64,000 bases of DNA from an uncultured Treponema sp. (GTDB lineage: Bacteria > Spirochaetota > Spirochaetia > Treponematales > Treponemataceae): the NCBI GenBank assembly GCA_946411505.1, contig CAMKEG010000002.1, positions 348,852-412,851 of the forward strand. The letters run 5' to 3'. Made by a program: the position numbers and the translations under genes. Below are positions 52,044-60,886 of this stretch, piece after piece. How positions within the stretch are numbered: position 1 is the first letter of the stretch; each line of letters starts with the position of its first letter. A model generated the notes under the pieces. The model was not told the DNA's origin and did not search any database. It was given only the letters and a program-made list of their open reading frames with translations.

Positions 52044-54014
52044 ATGAACGAAAAGGGAATTGCCGCCGCGGCTTTGTCCGTGCGCGCTCTTTCGATGGAC
52101 GCCATTCAAAAGGCTAACTCAGGACATCCGGGACTTCCGTTGGGAGCCGCCGAATTGGCCGCCGTTCTCTACGGAGAAATTTTAAAGCACAATCCGGCCG
52201 ACTCAAAGTGGCTTGACCGCGACCGCTTTGTTCTTTCCGCCGGCCACGGTTCGATGTTCTTGTATTCAATCTTGCACTTGGCCGGTTACAAGGTAAGCCT
52301 TAAGGACATCAAGAATTTCCGCCAAGTCGGATCAAAGTGCCCGGGACACCCGGAGTACGGCCAGACTGACGGCGTTGAAAACACCAGCGGCCCGCTTGGA
52401 CAGGGCGTGGCCATGTCAGTCGGAATGGCTGTGGCGGAATCAATGCTCGCCGCGCGCTTCAACACAAAGGCGCATAAAATCGTCGACCACTACACATACG
52501 CTTTGGTCGGCGAAGGCTGTTTGGAAGAAGGCGTTTCAAGCGAGGCCTGCAGCTTGGCCGGCCATCTTAAGCTTGGAAAGCTCATTGTGTTCTACGACCA
52601 GAACAAAATCAGCATTGACGGAAACACCGACATCGCGTTTGACGAAAACATCGGCAAGCGCTACGAGGCCTACGGCTGGCAGGTTCTCAAAGGCAGCATG
52701 TACGACGTTAAGAAAATCGTCGAGCTTGTCGCCGAAGCCAAAAAATGCAAGGACAAGCCTACGCTCATCATGCTTAAGAGCGTTATCGGAAAGGGCGCTC
52801 CCAAGGCTGGAACGGCCGACGTTCACGGCGCTCCTCTTGGAAAGGACGGAATCATCGCCGCGCGCAAAAAGCTTGGCATTCCCGTTGACCAGGACTTTTA
52901 CGTTGACCCCGAGGCCGTCAAGTACTTTGAGTCAAAGAAAGACGCTTGGGCCAAAAAAGAGGAAGACTGGAAAAAAGAATTCGCCGCTTGGGCAAAAGAG
53001 AATCCCGAGCTTAAAAAATTGTGGGACGCTTTCCAGGCAGGAAAGCCCACTGGCAAGGCGGCCGCTCCCAAGTACAAGGTGGGCGACAGCGAAGCCACTC
53101 GCGCTTCAAGCGGAAAGATGATTAATGTCATCGCCGACCGCTACTTGAACTTTGTTGGCGGAAGCGCCGACTTGATGGGCCCCAACAAGACCGCCATCAA
53201 GCATGACGACGGAACTTACAGCTACGAAAACCAAAAGGGCCGCACAATCGAATTCGGAATCCGCGAATTTGGCATGAGCGCGGTTTGCGCCGGAATCAAC
53301 TTGCACGGCGGACTCCGCCCCTTCTGCGCGACATTCTTCGTTTTCAGCGACTACCTGCGCCCCAACTTGCGCATCCAGGCCTTGATGGGCTTGAACACGA
53401 TTTACGTTTTGACCCACGACTCAATCTATGTTGGCGAGGACGGACCGACCCACCAGCCTATCGAAACTTTGGCTTCTTTGCGCGCGATTCCCAACGTTCA
53501 CGTTTTGCGCCCGGGCGACGCCGAGGAAACTTGCGCGGCTTGGGAAATCGCGATGGCTTCAAAAGACCATCCGGTTTGCTTGGCGCTCACACGCCAAAAC
53601 CTTACGGTTTACGAAAAGGCCGACAAGAACTGGAAGAAGTCTCTTAAGAACGGCGCCTATGTCGTTCAGGAAGGAGCGGCGACGCCCGACATCACGGTTT
53701 TGGCAACAGGAAGCGAAGTGAACATGGCTCTTGCCGCGTCCAAGTTGGTCAGCGGAAAGAAGGTTCGCGTTGTTTCTGTAATGGACAAGACAGCCTTTGA
53801 CGCCTTGAAAGCGGAAGAGAAGGCCAAGCTTATCGGCGGCGCCAAGCGCGTTGTCGTTGCCGAAGCCGGCGTAAGCCAGGGCTGGGAAGGATACGCCACA
53901 AGCGCGGACGATTTGTTCACAATCAACCGCTTTGGCGAGTCAGGCCCGGCCAACAAGGTCGCCGAGCATTTGGGCTTTACGGCCGAAAAATTGGCCGCCG
54001 TGTTGGCTAAGTAA
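52044..54014 (+). CDS. tkt: Transketolase
   Basis: NSGHPGLPLGAAELA; GHPEYGQTDGVENTSGPLGQG; VGEDGPTHQPIE. Confidence 0.96.
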   Translation: MNEKGIAAAALSVRALSMDAIQKANSGHPGLPLGAAELAAVLYGEILKHNPADSKWLDRDRFVLSAGHGSMFLYSILHLAGYKVSLKDIKNFRQVGSKCPGHPEYGQTDGVENTSGPLGQGVAMSVGMAVAESMLAARFNTKAHKIVDHYTYALVGEGCLEEGVSSEACSLAGHLKLGKLIVFYDQNKISIDGNTDIAFDENIGKRYEAYGWQVLKGSMYDVKKIVELVAEAKKCKDKPTLIMLKSVIGKGAPKAGTADVHGAPLGKDGIIAARKKLGIPVDQDFYVDPEAVKYFESKKDAWAKKEEDWKKEFAAWAKENPELKKLWDAFQAGKPTGKAAAPKYKVGDSEATRASSGKMINVIADRYLNFVGGSADLMGPNKTAIKHDDGTYSYENQKGRTIEFGIREFGMSAVCAGINLHGGLRPFCATFFVFSDYLRPNLRIQALMGLNTIYVLTHDSIYVGEDGPTHQPIETLASLRAIPNVHVLRPGDAEETCAAWEIAMASKDHPVCLALTRQNLTVYEKADKNWKKSLKNGAYVVQEGAATPDITVLATGSEVNMALAASKLVSGKKVRVVSVMDKTAFDALKAEEKAKLIGGAKRVVVAEAGVSQGWEGYATSADDLFTINRFGESGPANKVAEHLGFTAEKLAAVLAK

Positions 54015-54019
54015 AAGAT

Positions 54020-54050
54020 TGCCCGATCAAGTCGGGCAATGACATGTGAT
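54020..54050. repeat. REP-like palindrome
   Basis: ATTGCCCGA-tcaag-TCGGGCAAT. Confidence 0.55.
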
Positions 54051-54078
54051 AAAAAGGCGTTGCAAGCCTAAAGACGAA

Positions 54079-54112
54079 CGGCCCGCGGTTTTTCAACCGC
54101 GGGCCGCTTTTT
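54079..54112. terminator. Probable bidirectional terminator between tkt and the XRE gene
   Basis: CGGCCCGCGGTT-tttc-AACCGCGGGCCG with T/A tracts. Confidence 0.75.
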
Positions 54113-54389
54113 ACATAAAACGCTTAATTAACTCCAAAACAGTCTTTTTGGCGCTTTCTTTGTCTGAGGCTTGCGTTGTCGGAAAAATCGACGCCGGCTC
54201 TATTTTTAGCGCGTCGCAGAGTTTTAGAATTGTGCTTAAAGACGGAACTCGCTTTCCTGTTTCTATATAGGTTATCATGTTCTGCGACACGTCGGAGACG
54301 TAGGAAAGTTCTAGTTGGGAGAGCTTTTTGCTCTTTCTTTCCTCGCGCAAGCGGTCGCAAATATATTGTTCCTGCTCTTTTACAGTCAT
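54111..54389 (-). CDS. XRE-family HTH regulator
   Basis: LREERKSKKLSQLELSYVSDVSQNMITYIETGKRVPSLSTILKLCDAL; start placed at internal Met. Confidence 0.85.
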   Translation of the reverse strand: MTVKEQEQYICDRLREERKSKKLSQLELSYVSDVSQNMITYIETGKRVPSLSTILKLCDALKIEPASIFPTTQASDKESAKKTVLELIKRFM

Positions 54390-54446
54390 ATAGTGATTTT
54401 TTACTAAAAATTGTGAATTTTCAAATAAATACTGTGGGTAAAATGC

Positions 54447-54475
54447 TTGAAAATAATAAATATTGTGCGTATAAT
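54447..54475 (+). promoter_or_regulatory. Strong promoter for the outer-membrane-like gene
   Basis: TTGAAA - 17 nt - TATAAT. Confidence 0.7.
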
Positions 54476-54511
54476 AGAATTTCGCTAATAAAGCCATTGG
54501 AGGTTGCGTTT

Positions 54512-55177
54512 ATGTCTTTATTCAAAAAGTCATTTTTATTTTTGTTTTTCATAACTTTCTATGTTTTTGCGGCAAGCGCGAAGGATTCTGCAGGAATCAC
54601 GATTCAGGTTGGCGCGATAGGCTCCGAACAAACTTCTTACAGTTATTCAACGCTTTCTGGCGGAACTATTTCAATGCCGTATACAAAAACTACATTTAAT
54701 CCTGATTTTTATTTTGGAATAGGCATTCCTGTTTGTGACATAGGTGAGATTTGCTTTTTTGGATTTGATTTTGGATATAACTGCTCTTTGAAATATTCAT
54801 ACAGTTCGTTTTCAACTTTACAATCAAAATCATCTGCTTTCTCGCATAAAATTTCTTTTATGCCGGAATTCACGTTTGTAAAATCAAATTTTCGTTTTTT
54901 TGTCGGAACCGGTTTTGCTTTTGGATTTGAGCCTTATCAATATGAAGGCTCGTCTTTGGGCGTGAAGACGATAAACGAGTCTAATACTTTTAAAATTTTT
55001 TGGACATTTGAAACGGGCGTCAAATATAAGTTTGGAAAGCATCTTTTTGCTGTCGCGGACATAACTTTTTTTGCCGCTGCATTTGAAGCGTATAATGACG
55101 ATGATTTCAAGTCGCGAACTAGCGGCGGTTCTACGATGGAGTTTCTTCCAAAAATTGGTTTGGAAGTTCAATTTTAA
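54512..55177 (+). CDS. Exported beta-barrel-like outer membrane protein
   Basis: Signal peptide MSLFKKSFLFLFFITFYVFAASA; alternating aromatic strands; ends with F (LEVQF); ORF track start 54176 is unlikely. Confidence 0.7.
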   Translation: MSLFKKSFLFLFFITFYVFAASAKDSAGITIQVGAIGSEQTSYSYSTLSGGTISMPYTKTTFNPDFYFGIGIPVCDIGEICFFGFDFGYNCSLKYSYSSFSTLQSKSSAFSHKISFMPEFTFVKSNFRFFVGTGFAFGFEPYQYEGSSLGVKTINESNTFKIFWTFETGVKYKFGKHLFAVADITFFAAAFEAYNDDDFKSRTSGGSTMEFLPKIGLEVQF

Positions 55178-55180
55178 AAG

Positions 55181-56176
55181 CTAGTTTTTCCTTCCTGCCG
55201 TTTCCCGCCCTTCACTTTTTCGTTTTGCCCAAATTCCCGCTCCCGCAATAATTCCGGCTCCAGCCAAAACCATAAGAAAACACAAAATCTGCCCCGTCGA
55301 AATGTTTAGCAACGAAGTGTTTTGGCTGATTGAGGCGGAAGGGTCGCTTGCGATTCTAAAGCCCAAATCGCTGTCGGGCATTCTAAAGTATTCCAAGAAA
55401 AAGCGGAAGAAGCCGTAGCCTGCCAAGTACATTCCGCTTAAAAATCCGTCAAAAGGCTTTTTCTTTCTAAGCGCCCACAAAATCAAAAAGAGCACGATTC
55501 CTTCAAAAAAAGCTTCGTACAATTGGCTCGGGTGGCGGGGCAAATTTACCAAGGCGCCTTTGCCGACTTCCATTCCCACTGAAGCGGCAAAATCTTTTAC
55601 CCAGTCTATTGATGTTGAAAAGCGCTCGGCGTCCGGGAAAACCATTCCCCAGGGCATTTTTGTGATGCGTCCGTAAAGCTCGCCGTTCAAGAAATTTCCG
55701 ACACGGCCAAATGTGTAGCCAATCGGTATCGCGGTACACATCGCGTCGGTCCACTGCAAGTATGGGCGTTTGTGGATTTTGCACCAAACCCACATGCCGA
55801 GCGTTCCGCCAATGGCGCCGCCGTGGTAGGACATTCCTTGCAGGCCCGTCCATCGTCCGCTTTCGTCAAAGGGCCAAAAAATCAGCCAAGGCTTTGTCAA
55901 ATATTTTCCGCTTGTGTCGTAGATGAGCGTTGAAAAAACGCGGGCGCCAACCAGCAAAAAAACAATTCCCATCGCGATAAAACTGACGACGTCGTCTTCG
56001 CTTGTCTTTAGGCCGCTTGTTTCCAAGGCGCCTTCCTTGAATTGTTTTTTAAGCGCCATGTAGGCGAATCCAAAGGCGAAGACATACATCAAGCCGTACC
56101 AACGCAAAAGCCCAAGCATGGGAACGCTGGGAAAAAGTTCCGGGTGAATCCAGGACGGATAGTTTATGTAAAGCAT
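55181..56176 (-). CDS. lgt: Phosphatidylglycerol-prolipoprotein diacylglyceryl transferase
   Basis: SYHGGAIGG; RVGNFLNGELYGR. Confidence 0.95.
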   Translation of the reverse strand: MLYINYPSWIHPELFPSVPMLGLLRWYGLMYVFAFGFAYMALKKQFKEGALETSGLKTSEDDVVSFIAMGIVFLLVGARVFSTLIYDTSGKYLTKPWLIFWPFDESGRWTGLQGMSYHGGAIGGTLGMWVWCKIHKRPYLQWTDAMCTAIPIGYTFGRVGNFLNGELYGRITKMPWGMVFPDAERFSTSIDWVKDFAASVGMEVGKGALVNLPRHPSQLYEAFFEGIVLFLILWALRKKKPFDGFLSGMYLAGYGFFRFFLEYFRMPDSDLGFRIASDPSASISQNTSLLNISTGQILCFLMVLAGAGIIAGAGIWAKRKSEGRETAGRKN

Positions 56177-56183
56177 TTTTATC

Positions 56184-56290
56184 TCCTCCAAATAAAATAC
56201 CGCTGTCCACGCGAGCTTGGTTGCGAGCGCGGATGTTGCGGCTTATGCGGCGTCGTCCGCTTTTTTGCTTGCAAACGCGCGCGTCGCCGC
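56184..56290 (-). repeat. Intergenic two-hairpin element (copy C), upstream of lgt
   Basis: Minus strand: GCGGCG...CGCCGCATAAGCCGCAACATCCGCG...CGTGGACAGCGGTATTTTATTTGGAGGAG. Confidence 0.75.
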
Positions 56291-57438
56291 TAAACTTTAT
56301 ATCCTTGCTGGGCCGCTTTGACCAGCTTTGATTTTAGCAACGTGTTTTCCTTGCGGACTTGCGTAAGCTCGTAGGAAAGAGTTTTGATTGTCTCGACCAG
56401 CTCGCCTTCGGTAAGGGCGCCGCTTCCGAGCAAGTCGCGAAGGCCCGCCATCTTGGCCTCGTAGTCTTCCTCCGCCTCTTCGGTGGCCACGTCAAACGAA
56501 TTGTTGACGTTGTCGGCCGGCGGCTCAAACTCGGCGCCAAAGGCCAAGGTTTCGCTTGAAAGAATTTTTTCGGCGATGCGATAGATGGCCTGCGACAAAA
56601 TGTTTTGCGGCTTGTAAATTATGATTGGAAGCCGCGAGGCAAGCGCCTTGTCTTCAAGCGAGTCGCGGTAAAGGACTCCCAAGTGCTCAAGGTCGATTCC
56701 TAAGTATTCCTTGCACGAGCGGCGGATGCGCAGCGCCTTGTCCGCGTCCTTGGGGTCGTCAATCATGTTCATCACAAGGCGCGGGCGGAAAATTTTAAGG
56801 TTCCGCATGACCGCTTCGGAATTCTTTGGGTCGACTTTCACGAGTTCCTGCATCATTTGCGGAATGTATAATTTTTGCATCGCGCTTGAGCTTTTCTTTA
56901 GTTCGCGGAACCACTTGGCCGCTTCGCTCGACGTTTTAAAAGTTGAGTTCATCAAGCGGAACACAGCGTTCTTTAAGAACAAGTAGGCGTTGAGCGTGGC
57001 CGTGACCGCCGGAGCGGAAACGACGATTCCCTGCGGAGAGAGCAGGAACAAGTCCAAAATTATTTGGTGGGTTCCCGCTCCCAAGTCTATGATTAAATAA
57101 TCGCAGTCGATGTTCTTGAAATTTTTTATTATCTTGGAACGTTGCGGGGCCTTGAGCGCGGTGAGGCCCGGAATCTCCGAGTCGCCCGCGATAAAGCTTA
57201 GGTTTTCGTATTCGGTGGGCTGAATGATGTCGGCGAAGTTTCCGTTTCCCAAAAGCCAAGTGCCCAAGCCGTGTTTTGGCGAAGGCTGGCCCAATACAAG
57301 GTGAAGGTTCGACGCGCCCAAGTCAAGGTCGGCCAGCACTACGCGCTTTCCGGCTTGTCCAAGGGCGATGGCCAAGTTTGCGGACAAAAGGCTTTTTCCA
57401 ACGCCGCCCTTTCCGCTGGCAACAGGAATGATTTGCAT
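56290..57438 (-). CDS. MinD/FlhG-like P-loop ATPase with C-terminal acidic/coiled-coil tail
   Basis: PVASGKGGVGKSLLSANLAIALG deviant Walker A; VLADLDLGASNLHLVLG. Confidence 0.88.
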   Translation of the reverse strand: MQIIPVASGKGGVGKSLLSANLAIALGQAGKRVVLADLDLGASNLHLVLGQPSPKHGLGTWLLGNGNFADIIQPTEYENLSFIAGDSEIPGLTALKAPQRSKIIKNFKNIDCDYLIIDLGAGTHQIILDLFLLSPQGIVVSAPAVTATLNAYLFLKNAVFRLMNSTFKTSSEAAKWFRELKKSSSAMQKLYIPQMMQELVKVDPKNSEAVMRNLKIFRPRLVMNMIDDPKDADKALRIRRSCKEYLGIDLEHLGVLYRDSLEDKALASRLPIIIYKPQNILSQAIYRIAEKILSSETLAFGAEFEPPADNVNNSFDVATEEAEEDYEAKMAGLRDLLGSGALTEGELVETIKTLSYELTQVRKENTLLKSKLVKAAQQGYKV

Positions 57439-57569
57439 TTTTTTATTCTACTATAAAATTGAAAAATAGTAAAGAAAGCGGAGCCGCGCGGCCGGGGCAG
57501 CCGTCAGTCGGGCTTTCGCCTCTTCGCCGCTCTTGAAAATTCCGCGCTTTAAGCGTATAATGAAATACT

Positions 57570-59075
57570 ATGAATTTGCATTCGTCTAAGTTGAGAATTT
57601 TCCGCGCGGCGGCTTTCGCGCTGTGCTTTTTTGTTTCGGGCTTTTTTGTTTCAAAATGTTTTGCGGAGAGCGGACAAAAGAATTCCGCCGCCGATTCCAG
57701 CGAATACATTCGGACAATAGCGCAAATCTTCTATACATTGCAAAGCCGTTTTGTGGAAGAGGTTGACCCGGAAGTTTTGTACAAGGGCGCGCTTGACGGA
57801 ATGATGAAATCCCTCAACGACCCTTACACCGTCTACCTTGACTCAAAGGACATGCGAAGCCTCAACGACACGACCGAGGGCGCCTTTTACGGCGTGGGCC
57901 TTTCGATTTCAAAGAGGAACGAATCCAGCGCCGACAACCCGGCTTACGTAGACGTCATTTCTCCGATAGAAGGAACGCCCGGCTACAAGGCGGGAATCCA
58001 GGCCGGCGACAAATTGATAGAAATCAACGGCGAGCCTACGCCCGAAATGTCCATGGAAACCGTCCTTTCAAAATTGCGCGGACCAAAAGGCGAGGGCGTA
58101 GAAGTCACGGTTTTGCGCGGAAAGAGCGTCACATTTAAAAGAACTTTGATTCGCGACTTGATAGAGGTTCCGACAGTTGAGTTTGGAACGCTTCAAGGCA
58201 AAAAAAATCTTTACGGCTACATGAAGCTAATTCAATTCACCCCGGACACGGTTCCGCGCGTCCATGAAGCGATTGATTCATTTAAAGAAAAAAAATGCTC
58301 AGGGCTAATCATAGACTTGCGAAACAATCCGGGCGGACTTTTGGACAGCGCCGCCAAAATCGGAGACTTCTTCATTGACGAAGGCCCGATTGTAAGCACA
58401 AAAAGCCGCTTGGCTTACGAGTCGCGCTCAATCAACGCCAGCGCCGACAACACGATTGTAAAAGATTTGCCGATTGTCGTTTTGATAAACAAGGGCTCCG
58501 CCTCCGCGTCGGAAATTTTGAGCGGCGCGCTTAAAGACAACCACTTGGCCTATTTGGTCGGCGAGCGCACTTACGGCAAGGGCAGCGTTCAGCAAGTCAT
58601 GACGCTTAAGCATGACGACGGAATCAAGGTGACGATGGCGCGCTACTACACGCCCAGCGACACCAACATCGACAAAATCGGAATTCCGCCGGACAAGGAA
58701 ATTACCCTCAGCCCTGAATACACGGAAGAGCAGACAAAGGCCTTCTTAAAGCTTTCCGAAGACGAGACGATTAGAAAATATGTCGAAGGCCATCCTGACA
58801 TGACGGAAGCCGACATTGCCGAGTACGCGAAAGTTTTGCAAAAGGACTATGACTTGGATTTGCGCCTGCTTCGCCGCTTGGTTAGAATTGAGGTTGGCCG
58901 CACAAAAGACCCTCGCCTTTACGACTTGGATTTTGACGTCCAGCTTGTCGAAGCGATGAACGTTCTTGACCAAGGAAATTTCAAGGACTTGGTGAAGGGC
59001 ACAAAAACTTTGAAAGAGTTGCAGGAAGAGGCCGAAGCCAAGGCCGAACAAGGCGATTCTGAAGCCAAGAAATAA
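57570..59075 (+). CDS. ctpA: Carboxyl-terminal processing protease (S41, PDZ)
   Basis: Signal peptide; PDZ GYKAGIQAGDKLIEINGEP; INKGSASASEILSGAL Ser/Lys catalytic region. Confidence 0.93.
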   Translation: MNLHSSKLRIFRAAAFALCFFVSGFFVSKCFAESGQKNSAADSSEYIRTIAQIFYTLQSRFVEEVDPEVLYKGALDGMMKSLNDPYTVYLDSKDMRSLNDTTEGAFYGVGLSISKRNESSADNPAYVDVISPIEGTPGYKAGIQAGDKLIEINGEPTPEMSMETVLSKLRGPKGEGVEVTVLRGKSVTFKRTLIRDLIEVPTVEFGTLQGKKNLYGYMKLIQFTPDTVPRVHEAIDSFKEKKCSGLIIDLRNNPGGLLDSAAKIGDFFIDEGPIVSTKSRLAYESRSINASADNTIVKDLPIVVLINKGSASASEILSGALKDNHLAYLVGERTYGKGSVQQVMTLKHDDGIKVTMARYYTPSDTNIDKIGIPPDKEITLSPEYTEEQTKAFLKLSEDETIRKYVEGHPDMTEADIAEYAKVLQKDYDLDLRLLRRLVRIEVGRTKDPRLYDLDFDVQLVEAMNVLDQGNFKDLVKGTKTLKELQEEAEAKAEQGDSEAKK

Positions 59076-59914
59076 TGAGACAATTTGTTTCCGCCGTCGC
59101 GCCAAATTCAAAAGGCCTCTTGGAAATCACGGGGAAGGATTTTCATTACCTTAGAAAAGTTTTGCGCTTGTCGCCCGGAGACATGATTAGCCTTTCGCTT
59201 CCCGGCGGCGTTTTGCAGGACGCCACCATTTGCAAGATTGACGACGGCGCAAAAAAAATTGAGCTGCAAATTTGCGATTCGCAAGGCCTAAACCGCGACG
59301 GACAAGATTGCCCGCAAGGCCAGGAAGCCGCCGCGCGGACCCGGCTTGTTCTTTTGCAGTTCATTCCAAAGCCGCAAAAGATGGAGTTGATTGTCCGCCA
59401 GGCTGTCGAATGCGGCGTGGCCGCGATTGTTCCCGTAATCGGAGAATACACGCAAGCAGGTTTTGACAAAGCCTTGCAAAAGCCCGGCCGTTTTGAAAAA
59501 ATAATTCGCGAGGCGCGCCAGCAAAGCGGCTCGCAAGTTGAGACGCAAGTTTTTCCGCCTTGCAAGTTGCCGGCCGCGCTTGGCTTGATTGACAAAAATG
59601 AGCCGGCCGCCTTGAGGCTTTTTTTGTATGAAAGAACGGAAGGAACGCTTCCGCTTTCCGCCGCGCTTTTTGGACAAGAACAAGACTGCTCTAAAGCCCA
59701 GGAAGCCGCCGCCGCAAGTTTTGGCCTTGCAAAAAGCCGCGCTCCAAAATCTTGCGTTTACGCTGTTGGCTGCGAAGGCGGAATAAGTCCCGCCGAATGC
59801 GAGCTTCTTTTGTCGCGCGGCTTTAAGGCCGCGCACTTTAACACGAATATATTGCGCTGCGAGACCGCGTCGCTTTACGCGGCGGCGGCAATCCAAAGCG
59901 CTTTGGACAACTAG
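59075..59914 (+). CDS. rsmE: 16S rRNA (uracil1498-N3)-methyltransferase
   Basis: FHYLRKVLRLSPGDMISL; KPQKMELIVRQAVECGVAAIVPV; VGCEGGISPAECELLLSRGF..NILRCETASLYA. Confidence 0.92.
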   Translation: MRQFVSAVAPNSKGLLEITGKDFHYLRKVLRLSPGDMISLSLPGGVLQDATICKIDDGAKKIELQICDSQGLNRDGQDCPQGQEAAARTRLVLLQFIPKPQKMELIVRQAVECGVAAIVPVIGEYTQAGFDKALQKPGRFEKIIREARQQSGSQVETQVFPPCKLPAALGLIDKNEPAALRLFLYERTEGTLPLSAALFGQEQDCSKAQEAAAASFGLAKSRAPKSCVYAVGCEGGISPAECELLLSRGFKAAHFNTNILRCETASLYAAAAIQSALDN

Positions 59915-59918
59915 GGTA

Positions 59919-60131
59919 GGAGGACTAGCGGCGATAAAATCGGAGGCACGCCAAAGATTGAACGACGCCGCATGAGCGACAACATCCGCGCTCGCGACCA
60001 AACTCGCGCGGACAGTCGTATTATATGGAGGACTAGCGGCGATAAAATCGGAGGCAATCCAAAGATTGAAAGACGCCGCATAAACGGCAACAAACGCGCG
60101 CGCGAGGCTTGCGCGTTCAGCCGTAATATAT
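59919..60131 (+). repeat. Tandem two-hairpin element (copies A and B, 108 and 105 bp) upstream of the WecG-like gene
   Basis: GGAGGACTAGCGGCGATAAAATCGGAGGCA..CCAAAGATTGAA.GACGCCGCAT repeated; GGAGGACT occurs at 59919, 60027 and 60132. Confidence 0.9.
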
Positions 60132-60142
60132 GGAGGACTAAA

Positions 60143-60880
60143 ATGGCTATCGAAAGAATTGACATAGCGGGAGTTGGCGTCGACATTTGCCGGCCTGAAA
60201 ACCTTGAGAGCGAAATTTTGGAATTGCTAGCGAAGCCCGGCACAAAACAAATTGTGTTCCTTTCCATTTGGGGGCTCTTGAAGGCTCGCGGAAAAAACAC
60301 TTTCGCCGAATGCGTAAAAAACGCCGACCTTGTCCTTCCGATTTCAAAAAGCATTTTAAAGGCCGCGGCCTTCTTGAAGCGCGAAGTTCCTAACCGCTAC
60401 AATCCGTTCAACGGCCTTATAGACATTCTTTCGATTTTGGATTCCCATTACAGAAGCTTTTACATTTTAGGCGGAAAGAAAAAGTCTCTCCAAAAGTCCG
60501 TCGGCAACGTTATGAAGACTTTTCCAAATTTGCGAATCGTCGGCCGTTATGTCGGCTACTATCCCAAAACTCAAGAGGACGACATAATTCAAGCGATATA
60601 CAAAGCCTCGCCGTCTTTGGTGTTGCTCAGCGAAGGAATCAAGGAAAAAGACTGCTGGCCTTACAACCGCCGAAACCGCTTTTCCTCAAGCGTTTTCATT
60701 TATTACCGAGACGCAATCGGAATTTTCAGCGACCAAGTTCATCGTGTCAGCGAAGCCACCTTCAACGCCGGGCGTGAAATTTGGAGCGAAATTTTACGAA
60801 ATCCGATAAAAATTTTCTTGCTTTTTCCGTATTTATACTTTAAAATATTACTTGTCTGGTACAGAATTTTTAAAAAGTAA
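60143..60880 (+). CDS. WecG/TagA/CpsF-like protein (possibly catalytically degenerate)
   Basis: Family-like pattern ...YRSFYILGGKKKSLQKSVGNVMKTFPNLRIVGRYVGYYP; start 60143 follows GGAGG SD. Confidence 0.75.
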   Translation: MAIERIDIAGVGVDICRPENLESEILELLAKPGTKQIVFLSIWGLLKARGKNTFAECVKNADLVLPISKSILKAAAFLKREVPNRYNPFNGLIDILSILDSHYRSFYILGGKKKSLQKSVGNVMKTFPNLRIVGRYVGYYPKTQEDDIIQAIYKASPSLVLLSEGIKEKDCWPYNRRNRFSSSVFIYYRDAIGIFSDQVHRVSEATFNAGREIWSEILRNPIKIFLLFPYLYFKILLVWYRIFKK

Positions 60881-60886
60881 TTTTTT

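Noticed and set aside
54176-54511. Long upstream extension of the outer-membrane-like ORF
   Set aside because: It runs antisense through the XRE gene and across the promoter; the signal peptide begins at 54512.
59919-60131. CRISPR-like array from regularly spaced GGAGGACTAGCGGCGAT repeats
   Set aside because: Only two full units, 105-108 bp period, no spacer diversity pattern and no cas genes nearby.
59972-60142. N-terminal 57-aa extension of the WecG-like ORF in the supplied track
   Set aside because: It lies wholly within tandem repeat copies A and B; ATG 60143 has its own GGAGG SD and begins the family-like sequence.
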